Shown here piece by piece: positions 24,925 through 32,867 of a stretch of 32,867 nt of DNA (position 1 is its first letter; every line of letters starts with the position of its first letter). This stretch comes from RFTU01 sp046094505. GTDB taxonomy: Bacteria; Pseudomonadota; Gammaproteobacteria; Burkholderiales; Burkholderiaceae_C. Both the position numbers and the translations under genes were made by a program. The notes under the pieces were generated by a model. That model saw only the letters and a program-made list of their open reading frames with translations. It was not told the DNA's origin and made no database searches. The DNA lies in assembly GCA_046094505.1 (NCBI GenBank), contig JBJTHN010000005.1, forward strand, positions 1 to 32,867. Direction: 5' to 3'.

Positions 24925-25464
24925 TCAGCCCCCCTTGGCGCCCGTGTGCGGCAGCCCCGCCTGGGCATCGCGCTGCTGCTTCTTGGCCTGCAGGCGCTGC
25001 AACACGGGCGGCGCCACGAACTTGCCCACGTCCCCACCCAGCATGGCGATTTCACGCACAAAGGTGCCGCTCACGAACTGGTAGGCGTCGCTGGGTGTGA
25101 GGAACAGCGTCTCCACATCGGGCATGAGCTGGCGGTTCATGCCCGCCATCTGAAACTCGTATTCGAAGTCGCTGACCGCGCGCAAGCCACGCACCACCAC
25201 GCGCGCACCCTGGCCCACCACGAAGTCTCGCAGGAGGCCTTCAAAGGGCATCACCCGCACCTGGGGCCAGGCCGAGCAGGCCTCCTGGGCCATGGCCAAG
25301 CGCTCGTCCAAGTCGAACAGGGCGCGCTTGTGATGCCCGGCGGCCACCGCCACGATCACCGAGCTGAACAGGCCGCTGGCGCGGTGCACCAGGTCCACAT
25401 GGCCCAAGGTCATGGGATCAAAGGTGCCGGGGTAGACGGCCGTCACGCCGGGTGTCGTATTCAT
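24925..25464 (-). CDS. coaD: Phosphopantetheine adenylyltransferase
   Basis: CoaD transfers AMP from ATP to 4'-phosphopantetheine in coenzyme A synthesis. The 179-residue protein starts MNTTPGVTAVYPGTFDP, with the nucleotidyltransferase motif T19-x-G21-H22, and has the VRGLRAVSDFEYEFQMAGMN substrate segment and a VSGTFVREIAMLGGDV segment corresponding to the ISSTxVR loop. The ATG at 25464 overlaps the rsmD stop (ATGA); a longer frame to 25560 lies inside rsmD and is rejected. Confidence 0.97.
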   Translation of the reverse strand: MNTTPGVTAVYPGTFDPMTLGHVDLVHRASGLFSSVIVAVAAGHHKRALFDLDERLAMAQEACSAWPQVRVMPFEGLLRDFVVGQGARVVVRGLRAVSDFEYEFQMAGMNRQLMPDVETLFLTPSDAYQFVSGTFVREIAMLGGDVGKFVAPPVLQRLQAKKQQRDAQAGLPHTGAKGG

Positions 25465-26048
25465 GTTGCGGGCTGGGGGCTGAACTTCCACAGGTGGGCA
25501 TGCACCGCACCGGCCTTGAGGTGGCGGTGGGGCAGCAGGCACGGTGCTTCCAGGCTCCATTGTGCCGGGGCTTCCAGATACAGCCAGCCCCCGGGCTTGA
25601 GCAAGGGCATGGCCCGCCGCCAGGCCGCCTCGAACAAGTCCTGATCAAAAGGCGGGTCCAAGAAAATCAGGTCAAAGCCTGCTGGCGACGGCGTGGCGGC
25701 TGCTCGTCCCATCCACACCAGGGCATCGGCCTGCAGCACCTGCACCGATCGGGCTTGCAGGCGCTGTGCGCTGCTGGCCAAAGACTGGACCAGCATGGGG
25801 TCGGACTCCAGCATCACCACGGGCCCTGCCCCACGCGATGCCGCCTCAAAACCCAGGGCACCGCTGCCGGCGAAGGCGTCCAATACCGCCCAGTCGCTCA
25901 AGTCCTGGCCCAACCAGTTGAACAGGGTTTCGCGCACGCGGTCGGGCGTGGGGCGCAGCCCGGGCCGGTTGGCCACGGGGAGCTTGCTGCGTTTCCACTG
26001 GCCCCCAATCAGGCGAACCTCGCCCGCCCCGGCCCCTGCCCCAGCCAC
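25461..26048 (-). CDS. rsmD: 16S rRNA (guanine966-N2)-methyltransferase
   Basis: RsmD methylates G966 of 16S rRNA during 30S assembly. The protein has the GEVRLIGGQWKRSKLPV N-terminal signature, RPTPDRVRETLFNWL, the SAM-binding LDAFAGSGALGFEA and the catalytic motif DPPF. Start choice is uncertain. GTG at 26048 gives 195 residues, close to the 198 of E. coli. A TTG at 26117 would overlap the hisF stop (TTGA) and give 218 residues with a low-complexity Gly/Ala/Pro N-terminus; neither has a strong ribosome-binding site. It is followed by coaD, the usual partner, but preceded by hisF, which is less usual. Confidence 0.94.
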   Translation of the reverse strand: MAGAGAGAGEVRLIGGQWKRSKLPVANRPGLRPTPDRVRETLFNWLGQDLSDWAVLDAFAGSGALGFEAASRGAGPVVMLESDPMLVQSLASSAQRLQARSVQVLQADALVWMGRAAATPSPAGFDLIFLDPPFDQDLFEAAWRRAMPLLKPGGWLYLEAPAQWSLEAPCLLPHRHLKAGAVHAHLWKFSPQPAT

Positions 26049-26113
26049 AGCCCCAACTGGGTGCTTGGCCGGCGCAACCCGCCCGCTGGGCGCACCGCCT
26101 CGGCGGCCGGGCT

Positions 26114-26893
26114 TCAAAGCCTCACCGGCACACCACGTGCGGCCATCAGCGCCTTCGCTTCGGCCACCGTGTGCTGCCCGTAGTGGAAGATGCTGGCGGC
26201 CAACACCGCATCGGCGTGGCCCTGCTGCACGCCGTCCACCAAGTGCTGCAGCTCGCCCACACCACCCGAAGCGATCACGGGTACGGGCACTGCGTCGCTC
26301 ACCGCGCGCGTGAGTTCCAGGTCGAAACCGATCTTGGTGCCGTCGCGGTCCATGCTGGTCAACAAGATTTCACCCGCGCCGAACTCGGCCATCTGCCGCG
26401 CCCAGGCCACCGCGTCCAGCCCCACATTCTGGCGCCCCCCATGGGTGTAGACGTCCCATCCCGGGCCACGGAGCACCTCTTCGTCGGCCCGGCGGCGCTT
26501 GGCGTCGATGGCCACCACGATGCACTGCGCGCCGTAACGCTGGCTGGCCTCTTGAATGACCTGAGGCCGTGCGACGGCCGCGGAATTGAAGCTGACCTTG
26601 TCGGCACCGGCGTTGAGCAGCCGGCGCACGTCTTCCACCGTGCGCACGCCGCCCCCCACGGTCAGGGGAATGAACACCTGGGAGGCCACGGCCTCAATGA
26701 TGTGCAGGATCAGGTCTCGGCCATCACTGGTGGCGGTGATGTCCAAGAAGGTGAGTTCGTCGGCGCCTTGCTCGTTGTAGCGCGCGGCAATCTCCACCGG
26801 GTCACCGGCGTCGCGCAGCTCCACAAAGTTCACCCCCTTGACCACCCGGCCGCCGGTGACGTCCAGGCAGGGAATGATGCGCTTGGCCAGCAT
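26114..26893 (-). CDS. hisF: Imidazole glycerol phosphate synthase, cyclase subunit
   Basis: HisF uses ammonia from HisH to close the imidazole ring, giving imidazole glycerol phosphate and AICAR. The 259-residue TIM barrel starts MLAKRIIPCLDVTGGRVVKG with catalytic Asp11, has the second catalytic Asp in VVAIDAKRR and the phosphate-binding LTVGGGVRTVED and ASGGVG loops. hisA lies 9 bases upstream. No hisI or hisE follows; the next gene is rsmD. Confidence 0.98.
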   Translation of the reverse strand: MLAKRIIPCLDVTGGRVVKGVNFVELRDAGDPVEIAARYNEQGADELTFLDITATSDGRDLILHIIEAVASQVFIPLTVGGGVRTVEDVRRLLNAGADKVSFNSAAVARPQVIQEASQRYGAQCIVVAIDAKRRRADEEVLRGPGWDVYTHGGRQNVGLDAVAWARQMAEFGAGEILLTSMDRDGTKIGFDLELTRAVSDAVPVPVIASGGVGELQHLVDGVQQGHADAVLAASIFHYGQHTVAEAKALMAARGVPVRL

Positions 26894-26902
26894 CAGGTGC
26901 GC

Positions 26903-27643
26903 CTAGCCGTTGAGCTCATCGGCCAGGGCCTGTGCAGCCTTGAAATCGAGCGAGCCGGTGTAGATGGAGCGGCCACAGATCACCCCCTCCACCCCATCGG
27001 GCTCGACGGTGCACAGGGCTCGGATGTCTTCGAGGTTGCTCAAGCCGCCCGAGGCGATGACGGGTATCGACAAGGCCTGTGCAAGCTTGACCGTGGCCTC
27101 GATGTTGATGCCCGTGAGCATGCCGTCGCGGCCGATGTCGGTGTAGATGATGCCCTCCACACCGTAGTCTTCAAACTTCTTGGCCAGGTCGACCACCTCG
27201 TGGCCCGTGAGCTTGCTCCAACCATCGGTGGCAACTTTGCCGTCCTTGGCATCCAGGCCCACGATGATGTGGCCACCAAAGGCGCTGCAGGCATCCTTCA
27301 AAAAGCCAGGGCTCTTGACCGCAGCCGTGCCGATGATCACGTAGCTGATGCCGTCATCCAGATAGCGTTCGATGGTGTCCAAGTCGCGTATGCCCCCGCC
27401 CAGCTGGACCGGAATGTCATCGCCCACGGCCCGCAGGATCGACTTCACGGCCCCTTCGTTGACGGGTTTACCGGCGAAGGCGCCGTTGAGGTCCACCAGG
27501 TGCAGGCGGCGTGCACCGGCATCCACCCAGCGCCGCGCCATGGCGGCCGGGTCTTCCGAGAAGATGGTGCTGTCGTTCATGTCGCCCTGTTTGAGGCGCA
27601 CGCAGTGACCGTCCTTGAGGTCGATGGCGGGGATCAGCAGCAT
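26903..27643 (-). CDS. hisA: Phosphoribosylformimino-AICAR isomerase
   Basis: HisA opens the ribose ring of ProFAR, the fourth step of histidine synthesis. The 246-residue TIM barrel starts MLLIPAIDLKDGHCVRLKQGD with catalytic Asp8, has the VQLGGGIRDLDTI phosphate loop and the second catalytic Asp in YTDIGRDGMLTG. It lies six bases after hisH and nine bases before hisF; the similarity of HisA and HisF is the known ancient duplication. Confidence 0.98.
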   Translation of the reverse strand: MLLIPAIDLKDGHCVRLKQGDMNDSTIFSEDPAAMARRWVDAGARRLHLVDLNGAFAGKPVNEGAVKSILRAVGDDIPVQLGGGIRDLDTIERYLDDGISYVIIGTAAVKSPGFLKDACSAFGGHIIVGLDAKDGKVATDGWSKLTGHEVVDLAKKFEDYGVEGIIYTDIGRDGMLTGINIEATVKLAQALSIPVIASGGLSNLEDIRALCTVEPDGVEGVICGRSIYTGSLDFKAAQALADELNG

Positions 27644-27649
27644 GGCTGG

Positions 27650-28324
27650 TCAGGGGTTCCAGTGGAGGAAGTTGCGGTAGAGCTGAAGGCCGTGTTCGGC
27701 ACTCTTCTCGGGGTGAAACTGGGTGGCGAAAATGTTATCCCGCGCCACCGCGCAGGACAAGCGAACCCCGTAATCCGTATGCGCGGCGGTGTGTTCCGCG
27801 GCCACAGGGTCGGCCCAATAGCTGTGTACGAAGTAGAACCACGCGCCATCGGGTACGCCGGCCCATATGGGGTGACGCGGCCAGGTGGCCCCTGCTCCCA
27901 GCCCGCCGGTCTGCCAGACCTGGTTCCAACCCATCTGCGGCACCTTGTAGCGGCTGCCGTCGCCTTGGCGCAGGCCTTCCAGCCGAAAGCGCCGCACACG
28001 GCCTGGAATCAGGCCCAGTCCGGCCGTGTCTTGCTCTTCGCTGTGGTCCAGCAGCATCTGCATGCCCACGCACACACCCATCAGCGGCTTGGTGGCAGCA
28101 GCCTGCAGCACGGCCTCACGCAAGCCGGTGCGCTGCAGTTCATGCATGCAGTCACGCATGGCCCCTTGCCCAGGCAACACCACACGCTCGGCCTGCTGCA
28201 CCACAGAAGGGTCGGCGGTGACGCAGACCTGCATGCCCGAGCCGGCCGCCACATGCTGCACGGCCTGCGACACGGAGCGCAGGTTGCCCATGCCGTAATC
28301 AACGATGGCCACGGTGCGAGTCAT
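27650..28324 (-). CDS. hisH: Imidazole glycerol phosphate synthase, glutaminase subunit
   Basis: HisH releases ammonia from glutamine for HisF. The 224-residue class I amidotransferase has the oxyanion PGQGA segment (51-55), nucleophile Cys85 in MGVCVGMQ, and the His-Glu pair in QFHPEKS near the C-terminus. The ATG at 28324 (MTRTVAIVDYGMGN) is preferred; a TTG at 28336 would add four residues. Confidence 0.97.
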   Translation of the reverse strand: MTRTVAIVDYGMGNLRSVSQAVQHVAAGSGMQVCVTADPSVVQQAERVVLPGQGAMRDCMHELQRTGLREAVLQAAATKPLMGVCVGMQMLLDHSEEQDTAGLGLIPGRVRRFRLEGLRQGDGSRYKVPQMGWNQVWQTGGLGAGATWPRHPIWAGVPDGAWFYFVHSYWADPVAAEHTAAHTDYGVRLSCAVARDNIFATQFHPEKSAEHGLQLYRNFLHWNP

Positions 28325-28373
28325 GAGTTCAAGCAAGGCCGTTGGTGGCCATCAGCGTGGGTTCGCGGTGGCC

Positions 28374-28967
28374 TTACAGGCTGCCCTTGGTGGAGGGGAT
28401 GACACCCGTCATGCGGGGGTCCAACTCCAAGGCCGCACGCACGGCGCGCGCAAAGGCCTTGAAGATGGTTTCGCACTGGTGGTGCGCATTGTCACCATGC
28501 AGGTTGTCGATGTGCAGCGTGGCGCCGGCATGGTTGACGAAGCCCTGGAAGAACTCATAAACGAGTTGCGTGTCCAAGTTGCCGATAATCCCCGACCGGA
28601 AATCCACCCGCATGTGCAGACCGGGACGGCCCGAAAAGTCAATCACCACGCGGCTGAGCGCTTCGTCCAAAGGCACATAGGCATGCCCATAGCGGCGTAT
28701 GCCCTTCTTGTCACCCACGGCCTGCGCGAAGGCTTGGCCCAGCGTGATGCCCACGTCTTCGACCGTGTGGTGGCCGTCGATGTGCAGGTCACCCTGTGCA
28801 GCGATCTGCAGGTCGATCAGCCCGTGTCGCGCAATCTGCTCGAGCATGTGGTCGAAAAAGCCGATGCCGGTGTTGAGCTGCGCCGCTCCGCTTCCATCAA
28901 GGTCGATGCGCACACGGATGTCGGTTTCGCTGGTACGGCGATGCACCTCGGCGATTCGGGCTGTCAT
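28374..28967 (-). CDS. hisB: Imidazoleglycerol-phosphate dehydratase
   Basis: The 197-residue enzyme removes water from imidazole glycerol phosphate. It has the manganese-binding motifs DGHHTVEDVG and NAHHQCETIFKA, and FFDHMLEQ. It is the dehydratase alone, without the phosphatase domain fused to HisB in enterobacteria, so histidinol-phosphate phosphatase must be elsewhere. The ATG at 28967 overlaps the hisC stop (ATGA). A frame extending to 29051 lies inside hisC and is rejected. The 49 bases before hisH show nothing notable. Confidence 0.97.
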   Translation of the reverse strand: MTARIAEVHRRTSETDIRVRIDLDGSGAAQLNTGIGFFDHMLEQIARHGLIDLQIAAQGDLHIDGHHTVEDVGITLGQAFAQAVGDKKGIRRYGHAYVPLDEALSRVVIDFSGRPGLHMRVDFRSGIIGNLDTQLVYEFFQGFVNHAGATLHIDNLHGDNAHHQCETIFKAFARAVRAALELDPRMTGVIPSTKGSL

Positions 28968-30097
28968 GGTTGGCTTTCTTGGAGCGCGGCTTCGAAAGCC
29001 GCAATCAGGAGTGTATTTTCTTCGGGGGTTCCGATGGTGATGCGCAGACATCCCGCCAGCAGCGGGTGCAAACCCGACACATTCTTGATCAGCACCTTGC
29101 GCGCCTTGATGCCGGCAAACACCCGCGCCGCGTCCACCGCTTCGGGCATGCGCACCAGCACCATATTGGCTTGGCTGTCGAAGACGCGCAGCCCCGGGTG
29201 TCGCGCCAGGGCCTGCATCACGCGGGCGCGCTCGGCGCGGATGAGCCCGGCCTGCCGCTCGTACTCGGCCGCATGCTCCAGGGCGAACAGCGCCGCTTCG
29301 GCGTTCAGCACGCTCACGTTGAAGGGCGGGCGCAGCTTGTCGAGTTCACGCACCAGGGCGGCTCGCCCCATCAGGTAGCCGATGCGCACCCCGGCCAAGC
29401 CGAACTTGCTCAGGGTGCGCATGATCAGCACATGCTCATGGCGCTGCATCCAGGCCATCGAGTCGCGCTCAGCAAAGGGCTGATACGCCTCGTCCATGAC
29501 CACCAGGCCTGGAGCCGCCTCGATGATGCGTTCGATGGCAGCTCCATCCCACAGATTGGCCGTCGGGTTGTTCGGGTAGGCCAGCCAGATCAAGGCCGGT
29601 TGATGCTGCTCAATAGCTTGGAGCATGGCCGGCAGGTCCAGCTCGAAATCGGCGGTGGTGGGCACGCCCACAAAGCGAACGCCCTGCAAGCGGGCGCTCA
29701 TTTCGTACATCACAAAACCCGGCAGCGGTGCCATCACCACGTTGCCCGGAACATCCAGTGCCAAGGTCAGCAAGCTGATGAGTTCGTCCGATCCATTGCC
29801 CAGCATCAGCTCACAGCCAGCGGGCATCTGTGCATGCAGGGCCAAGGCAGCCTTCAGGTCGTCGATTCGCTCGGCTGGATACCGGTTGAGCGCCACCTCG
29901 GCCAGGCGCAGGCCCAGGGCCTTGCGCAGTGGTGCGGGCAGGCCAAAGGGGTTCTCCATGGTGTCAAGCTTGACCATGCCTGTGCTGGGCTGCACCGCAT
30001 AAGCGTGCAGGCCCTGCACATCGGGCCGCAACAGGCGCTGCACGCGCGCCTGCAGGCTGGCAGGCACTGCGGAGTTGGGCTTGGTGTTCATGTGCAT
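28964..30097 (-). CDS. hisC: Histidinol-phosphate aminotransferase
   Basis: HisC is a class I/II PLP-dependent aminotransferase. The 377-residue protein has the N-terminal KLDTMENPFG segment, WLAYPNNPTANLW, VVMDEAYQPF, the PLP-lysine segment RTLSKFGLAGVRIGY and the C-terminal LRITIGTPEEN. ATGs at 30097 and 30091 are both possible starts. It is coupled to hisB by an ATGA overlap and lies 26 bases after hisD. Confidence 0.96.
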   Translation of the reverse strand: MHMNTKPNSAVPASLQARVQRLLRPDVQGLHAYAVQPSTGMVKLDTMENPFGLPAPLRKALGLRLAEVALNRYPAERIDDLKAALALHAQMPAGCELMLGNGSDELISLLTLALDVPGNVVMAPLPGFVMYEMSARLQGVRFVGVPTTADFELDLPAMLQAIEQHQPALIWLAYPNNPTANLWDGAAIERIIEAAPGLVVMDEAYQPFAERDSMAWMQRHEHVLIMRTLSKFGLAGVRIGYLMGRAALVRELDKLRPPFNVSVLNAEAALFALEHAAEYERQAGLIRAERARVMQALARHPGLRVFDSQANMVLVRMPEAVDAARVFAGIKARKVLIKNVSGLHPLLAGCLRITIGTPEENTLLIAAFEAALQESQP

Positions 30098-30123
30098 CGG
30101 GCCGGCTGGAGGTGTGCTGCCGC

Positions 30124-31437
30124 TCAGGTCTTGAGCCGCATTTCGGCCGCCTGTGCGTGGGCCTGCAGGCCTTCGCCATAGGCCAGTTCGGCCGCCACCC
30201 GGCCCAAGGTCTGGGCTCCGGCCTGGCTGACTTCAATCAAGCTGCTGCGCTTTTGGAAGTCGTACACGCCCAGGGGCGAGGAAAACCGGGCGGTGCCCGA
30301 CGTGGGCAGCACGTGGTTGGGCCCTGCGCAATAGTCGCCCAGGCTCTCGCTGGTGAAGGCGCCCAGGCAGATGGCGCCGGCGTGCTTGAGCAGCGGCTCC
30401 CATCGGTGCGGCTCTTGGCTGCTGACTTCCAGGTGCTCGGGGGCAATGCGGTTGCTGATGTCGCAGGCTTCTTGCATCGATCGTGTGTGGATGAGGGCTC
30501 CTCGCCCTTGCAGTGAGGCGCGGATAATGGCCGCCCGGGGCATGCCGTCGATCAGGCGGTCGATCTCGCGGTGCACCGCATCCAGGTAGGCCGCATCCGG
30601 GCACAACAGCACGCTTTGCGCCAGCTCGTCGTGCTCGGCCTGGCTGAACAGGTCCATGGCCACCCAATCGGCCGGCGTGCTCCCATCGGCCAGCACCAGA
30701 ATCTCGCTGGGGCCCGCGATCATGTCGATGCCCACCGCGCCGAACACCCGCCGCTTGGCACTGGCCACATAGGCATTGCCCGGGCCGGTGATCTTGTCGA
30801 CCTTGGGCACCGATGCGGTGCCGTAGGCCAAGGCCGCGACCGCCTGCGCGCCGCCGATGGTGAAAGCCCGGTTGACGCCGGCCACATGCGCAGCCGCCAA
30901 GACCAGCTGGTTGCGCTCCCCGCGCGGGGTGGGCACCACCATGACGATTTCACCGACGCCAGCCACCTGTGCCGGCACTGCGTTCATTAAGAGGGAGGAC
31001 GGGTAGGCCGCCTTGCCCCCGGGCACATAGATGCCCACACGGTCCAGTGGCGTGACCTTCTGCCCCAGCAAGGTGCCGTCTTCGTCGCGGTACTGCCAGC
31101 TCTGGCCACTGGCCTGCAGCTGGCGCTCGTGGTACTGGCGAATGCGCTCGGCCGCCTGCTGCAGCGCCAAGCGCTGCGCCGGGGTAATGGCTTCAAAGGC
31201 ACGCGCGAAATCCTCGGCCTTGAGCTCGAGCCCGGCCAGGCTGCTGGCCTGCAGGGCATCAAACCGCGCGGTGTACTCCAGCACCGCTTCATCACCGCGC
31301 CGGCGCACATCAGCCAGGATGTCCGCCACACGCTGCTCGATGGCCTCGTCCTGCTCGTCCGACCAATGCAGCAGCGCTTCGAAGCGGGCTTCGAAGTCGG
31401 CGTCGGTGGTGCTCAAGCGGTGGATCGCGGTGTTCAT
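30124..31437 (-). CDS. hisD: Histidinol dehydrogenase
   Basis: HisD carries out the last two oxidations of histidine synthesis with NAD and zinc. The 437-residue protein has the VGIYVPGGKAAYPSSLLM segment, KITGPGNAYVASAKR, IDMIAGPSEILV, the zinc-site SQAEHDE and the catalytic APEHLEV segment. The ATG at 31437 (MNTAIHRLSTTD) fits; an extension to 31467 adds ten residues. It lies 39 bases after hisG. Confidence 0.97.
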   Translation of the reverse strand: MNTAIHRLSTTDADFEARFEALLHWSDEQDEAIEQRVADILADVRRRGDEAVLEYTARFDALQASSLAGLELKAEDFARAFEAITPAQRLALQQAAERIRQYHERQLQASGQSWQYRDEDGTLLGQKVTPLDRVGIYVPGGKAAYPSSLLMNAVPAQVAGVGEIVMVVPTPRGERNQLVLAAAHVAGVNRAFTIGGAQAVAALAYGTASVPKVDKITGPGNAYVASAKRRVFGAVGIDMIAGPSEILVLADGSTPADWVAMDLFSQAEHDELAQSVLLCPDAAYLDAVHREIDRLIDGMPRAAIIRASLQGRGALIHTRSMQEACDISNRIAPEHLEVSSQEPHRWEPLLKHAGAICLGAFTSESLGDYCAGPNHVLPTSGTARFSSPLGVYDFQKRSSLIEVSQAGAQTLGRVAAELAYGEGLQAHAQAAEMRLKT

Positions 31438-31476
31438 GTCAGGGGTGCGAGGGGGCTTCGGTGGCAACGGGGCGTT

Positions 31477-32115
31477 TCAGGGCGCCACGGCGGCTTCAAT
31501 GGCTCGAATCAGGGGCCCGATGAGGTCGACCTTGGTCTTGAGCGCGGTTTGGTTGACCACCAACCGTGACGAAATCGGCATGATCGTTTCCACCTCGACG
31601 AGGTGGTTGGCCTTGAGCGTACTGCCGGTGGACACCAAGTCCACGATGGCGTCAGCCAAACCCGTCAGCGGCGCCAGCTCCATGGAACCGTAGAGCTTGA
31701 TCAGGTCCACATGCACGCCCTTGTCGGCAAAGTGCTGGCTCGCCACCTGGGTGTATTTGGTGGCCACGCGAATGCGTGAGCCCTGGCGCACCGCAGCGGC
31801 GTAGTCAAAGTCATCTCGCACAGCCACGCTCATGCGGCAGCGGGCGATGTTCAGGTCCAGGGGCTGCACCAGGCCACGCCCCCCGTGCTCCAAGAGCACG
31901 TCCTTGCCGGCCACGCCCACATCGGCACCACCGTACTCCACATAGGTGGGCACATCGGTGGCCCGCACCAGCACCACGCGCACATCGGCCCGGCTGGTGG
32001 GCAGGATCAGCTTGCGCGAGGTGTCCGGGTCTTCCAACACCTCGATGCCCGCCGCTTTGAGCAGCGGCAGCGTTTCCTCGAAGATGCGTCCTTTGGACAG
32101 GGCCAGTGTGATCAT
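31477..32115 (-). CDS. hisG: ATP phosphoribosyltransferase, short form
   Basis: HisG joins ATP and PRPP, the committed step of histidine synthesis. At 212 residues it is the short form, lacking the C-terminal regulatory domain, so it should need a HisZ partner, which is not in the window. It starts MITLALSKGRIFEE and has the PRPP-binding segment DLVSTGSTLKANHL. The second ATG (32115) is preferred because GAGGA at 32126-32122 lies six bases upstream; 32118 is the alternative. This ribosome-binding site overlaps the murA stop. Confidence 0.97.
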   Translation of the reverse strand: MITLALSKGRIFEETLPLLKAAGIEVLEDPDTSRKLILPTSRADVRVVLVRATDVPTYVEYGGADVGVAGKDVLLEHGGRGLVQPLDLNIARCRMSVAVRDDFDYAAAVRQGSRIRVATKYTQVASQHFADKGVHVDLIKLYGSMELAPLTGLADAIVDLVSTGSTLKANHLVEVETIMPISSRLVVNQTALKTKVDLIGPLIRAIEAAVAP

Positions 32116-32124
32116 CATGTGTCC

Positions 32125-32638
32125 TCAGATCGGCGGGCCCTTGATGCGCTCGATGTCCGCGCCCAGCTCGCGCAGTTTGCGCTCCATGCGGTCGTAGCCG
32201 CGGTCCAGGTGGTAGATGCGCTGCACCAGGGTTTCACCCTCGGCCACCAGTCCTGCAATGACCAAGCTTGCAGACGCGCGCAGGTCGGTGGCCATCACCT
32301 GTGCCCCCGAGAGGCGGGGCACGCCTTGGACCACTGCGGTGTGCCCGTCCACCACGATCTGCGCACCCAAGCGCACCAACTCGTTGACGTGCATGTAGCG
32401 GTTTTCGAAGATGGTCTCGGTGATCGTGGCGGAACCTTGGGCGATGCAATCCACCGCCATGAACTGCGCCTGCATGTCAGTGGGGAAAGCGGGGTACTCG
32501 CTGGTGCGAAAACCCACCGCGCGGGGCCGTCCCTGCGCCTGTATGCGGATGCCGTCTTCCAGGGCTTCAATGGTGGCCCCGGCCTGGCGCAGCTTGTCGA
32601 TCACGGCTTCCAGGTGTTCGGCGCGTGCGCCGCGCAGC
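32125..32638 (-). CDS. murA: UDP-N-acetylglucosamine 1-carboxyvinyltransferase, C-terminal part
   Basis: MurA transfers enolpyruvate from PEP to UDP-GlcNAc, the first step of peptidoglycan synthesis. The C-terminal 171 or so residues are readable on the - strand from RGARAEHLEAVIDKL through FPTDMQAQF, TETIFENRYMHV and LSGAQVMATDLRASASL to the end. Upstream of 32638 the - strand stops looking like MurA. The piece that should precede it (DRIEAGTFLCAVTATGG) is instead on the + strand at 32663-32713, because of the fold-back described separately. The - frame continues open to 32862 but that part is an antisense artefact. murA next to hisG is the usual betaproteobacterial order. Confidence 0.93.
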
Positions 32639-32867
32639 GCTACGGGCGAGGGCCACCCCATCATCGCCGACCGCATCGAAGCCGGCACCTTCTTGTGTGC
32701 CGTGACCGCCACCGGTGGGCAGGCCCTGCTGCGCGGCGCACGCGCCGAACACCTGGAAGCCGTGATCGACAAGCTGCGCCAGGCCGGGGCCACCATTGAA
32801 GCCCTGGAAGACGGCATCCGCATACAGGCGCAGGGACGGCCCCGCGCGGTGGGTTTTCGCACCAGCG
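32499..32867. repeat. 140-bp perfect inverted repeat at the window end
   Basis: Bases 32499-32638 are the exact reverse complement of 32728-32867, with an 89-base spacer (32639-32727). I checked the pairing base by base; it breaks at 32639/32727. The outer end coincides with the last base of the window. Both arms encode the same MurA segment on opposite strands. Confidence 0.97.
32639..32867 (+). pseudogene. murA: murA fragment in inverted orientation
   Basis: On the + strand the frame beginning at 32639 reads GHPIIADRIEAGTFLCAVTATGG, then RGARAEHLEAVIDKL up to FRTS at the window edge. This is the middle of MurA, ending in the same 47 residues that the - strand gene also encodes. It is not a separate gene; it is most likely one end of a fold-back of the single murA locus. 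Confidence 0.85.

Noticed and set aside
26171..28402. 743-codon open frame on the + strand
   Set aside because: It lies antisense to hisF, hisA and hisH, has no recognisable domain and is typical of GC-rich shadow frames.
31885..32799. 304-codon + strand frame near the right end
   Set aside because: It is antisense to hisG and murA and runs through the fold-back junction; no domain is recognisable.
32639..32862. N-terminal extension of the - strand murA frame
   Set aside because: It has no MurA character and is the antisense of the + strand copy created by the fold-back.
32499..32867. Palindrome as a giant terminator, attachment site or regulatory hairpin
   Set aside because: Both arms are ordinary murA coding sequence and the arm ends exactly at the window edge, so an assembly or amplification fold-back explains it better.

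Overview
This window is GC-rich bacterial DNA, densely packed with genes and lacking plasmid, phage or transposon genes. The gene families and local order (accB-accC-prmA; nadK-recN; mutM/TPR protein/lolB/ispE/tRNA-Gln/prs/rplY/pth; murA-hisG-D-C-B-H-A-F) are those of Betaproteobacteria, order Burkholderiales, most like Comamonadaceae. That placement rests on recalled gene order and protein flavour, not on a database search. Both ends cut genes, so the window may be a whole assembly contig. No gene-free stretch exceeds 300 bases.

Left part (1-5108, + strand): the end of a TlpA-type thiol-disulfide protein; accB and accC (biotin carrier and biotin carboxylase of acetyl-CoA carboxylase); prmA; a zinc-ribbon membrane protein; and a PfkB-type sugar/nucleoside kinase. 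Then on the - strand (5116-8243) come thymidine kinase, a membrane-anchored lipase-like hydrolase and the protein AMPylase SelO.

Accessory pocket (8244-10450): a secreted protein made of six 23-residue CGFI repeats, an unusual tRNA-Ile, a SemiSWEET sugar transporter overlapping a DUF962/Mpo1-like gene, and a short-chain-dehydrogenase-fold protein that carries both sequence signatures of halohydrin dehalogenases. This is the most novel part of the window.

Core middle part (10463-24922): hrcA diverges from the tightly overlapping chain nadK-recN-rapZ-LON-domain protein. mutY and mutM follow on the - strand. Then on the + strand come a TPR protein, lolB, ispE, tRNA-Gln, prs, rplY (with a structured leader and a strong terminator), pth and a small secreted DUF4124-like protein that overlaps the opposing ferredoxin gene tail to tail.

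Right part (24623-32867, - strand): one long co-directional run murA-hisG-hisD-hisC-hisB-hisH-hisA-hisF-rsmD-coaD-ferredoxin. It covers most of histidine biosynthesis, but hisI and hisE are not where they usually sit after hisF. The right end is a 140-bp perfect inverted repeat in which the same piece of murA is encoded on both strands. This is most simply an assembly or amplification fold-back, so murA here should be read as an artefactually broken copy.
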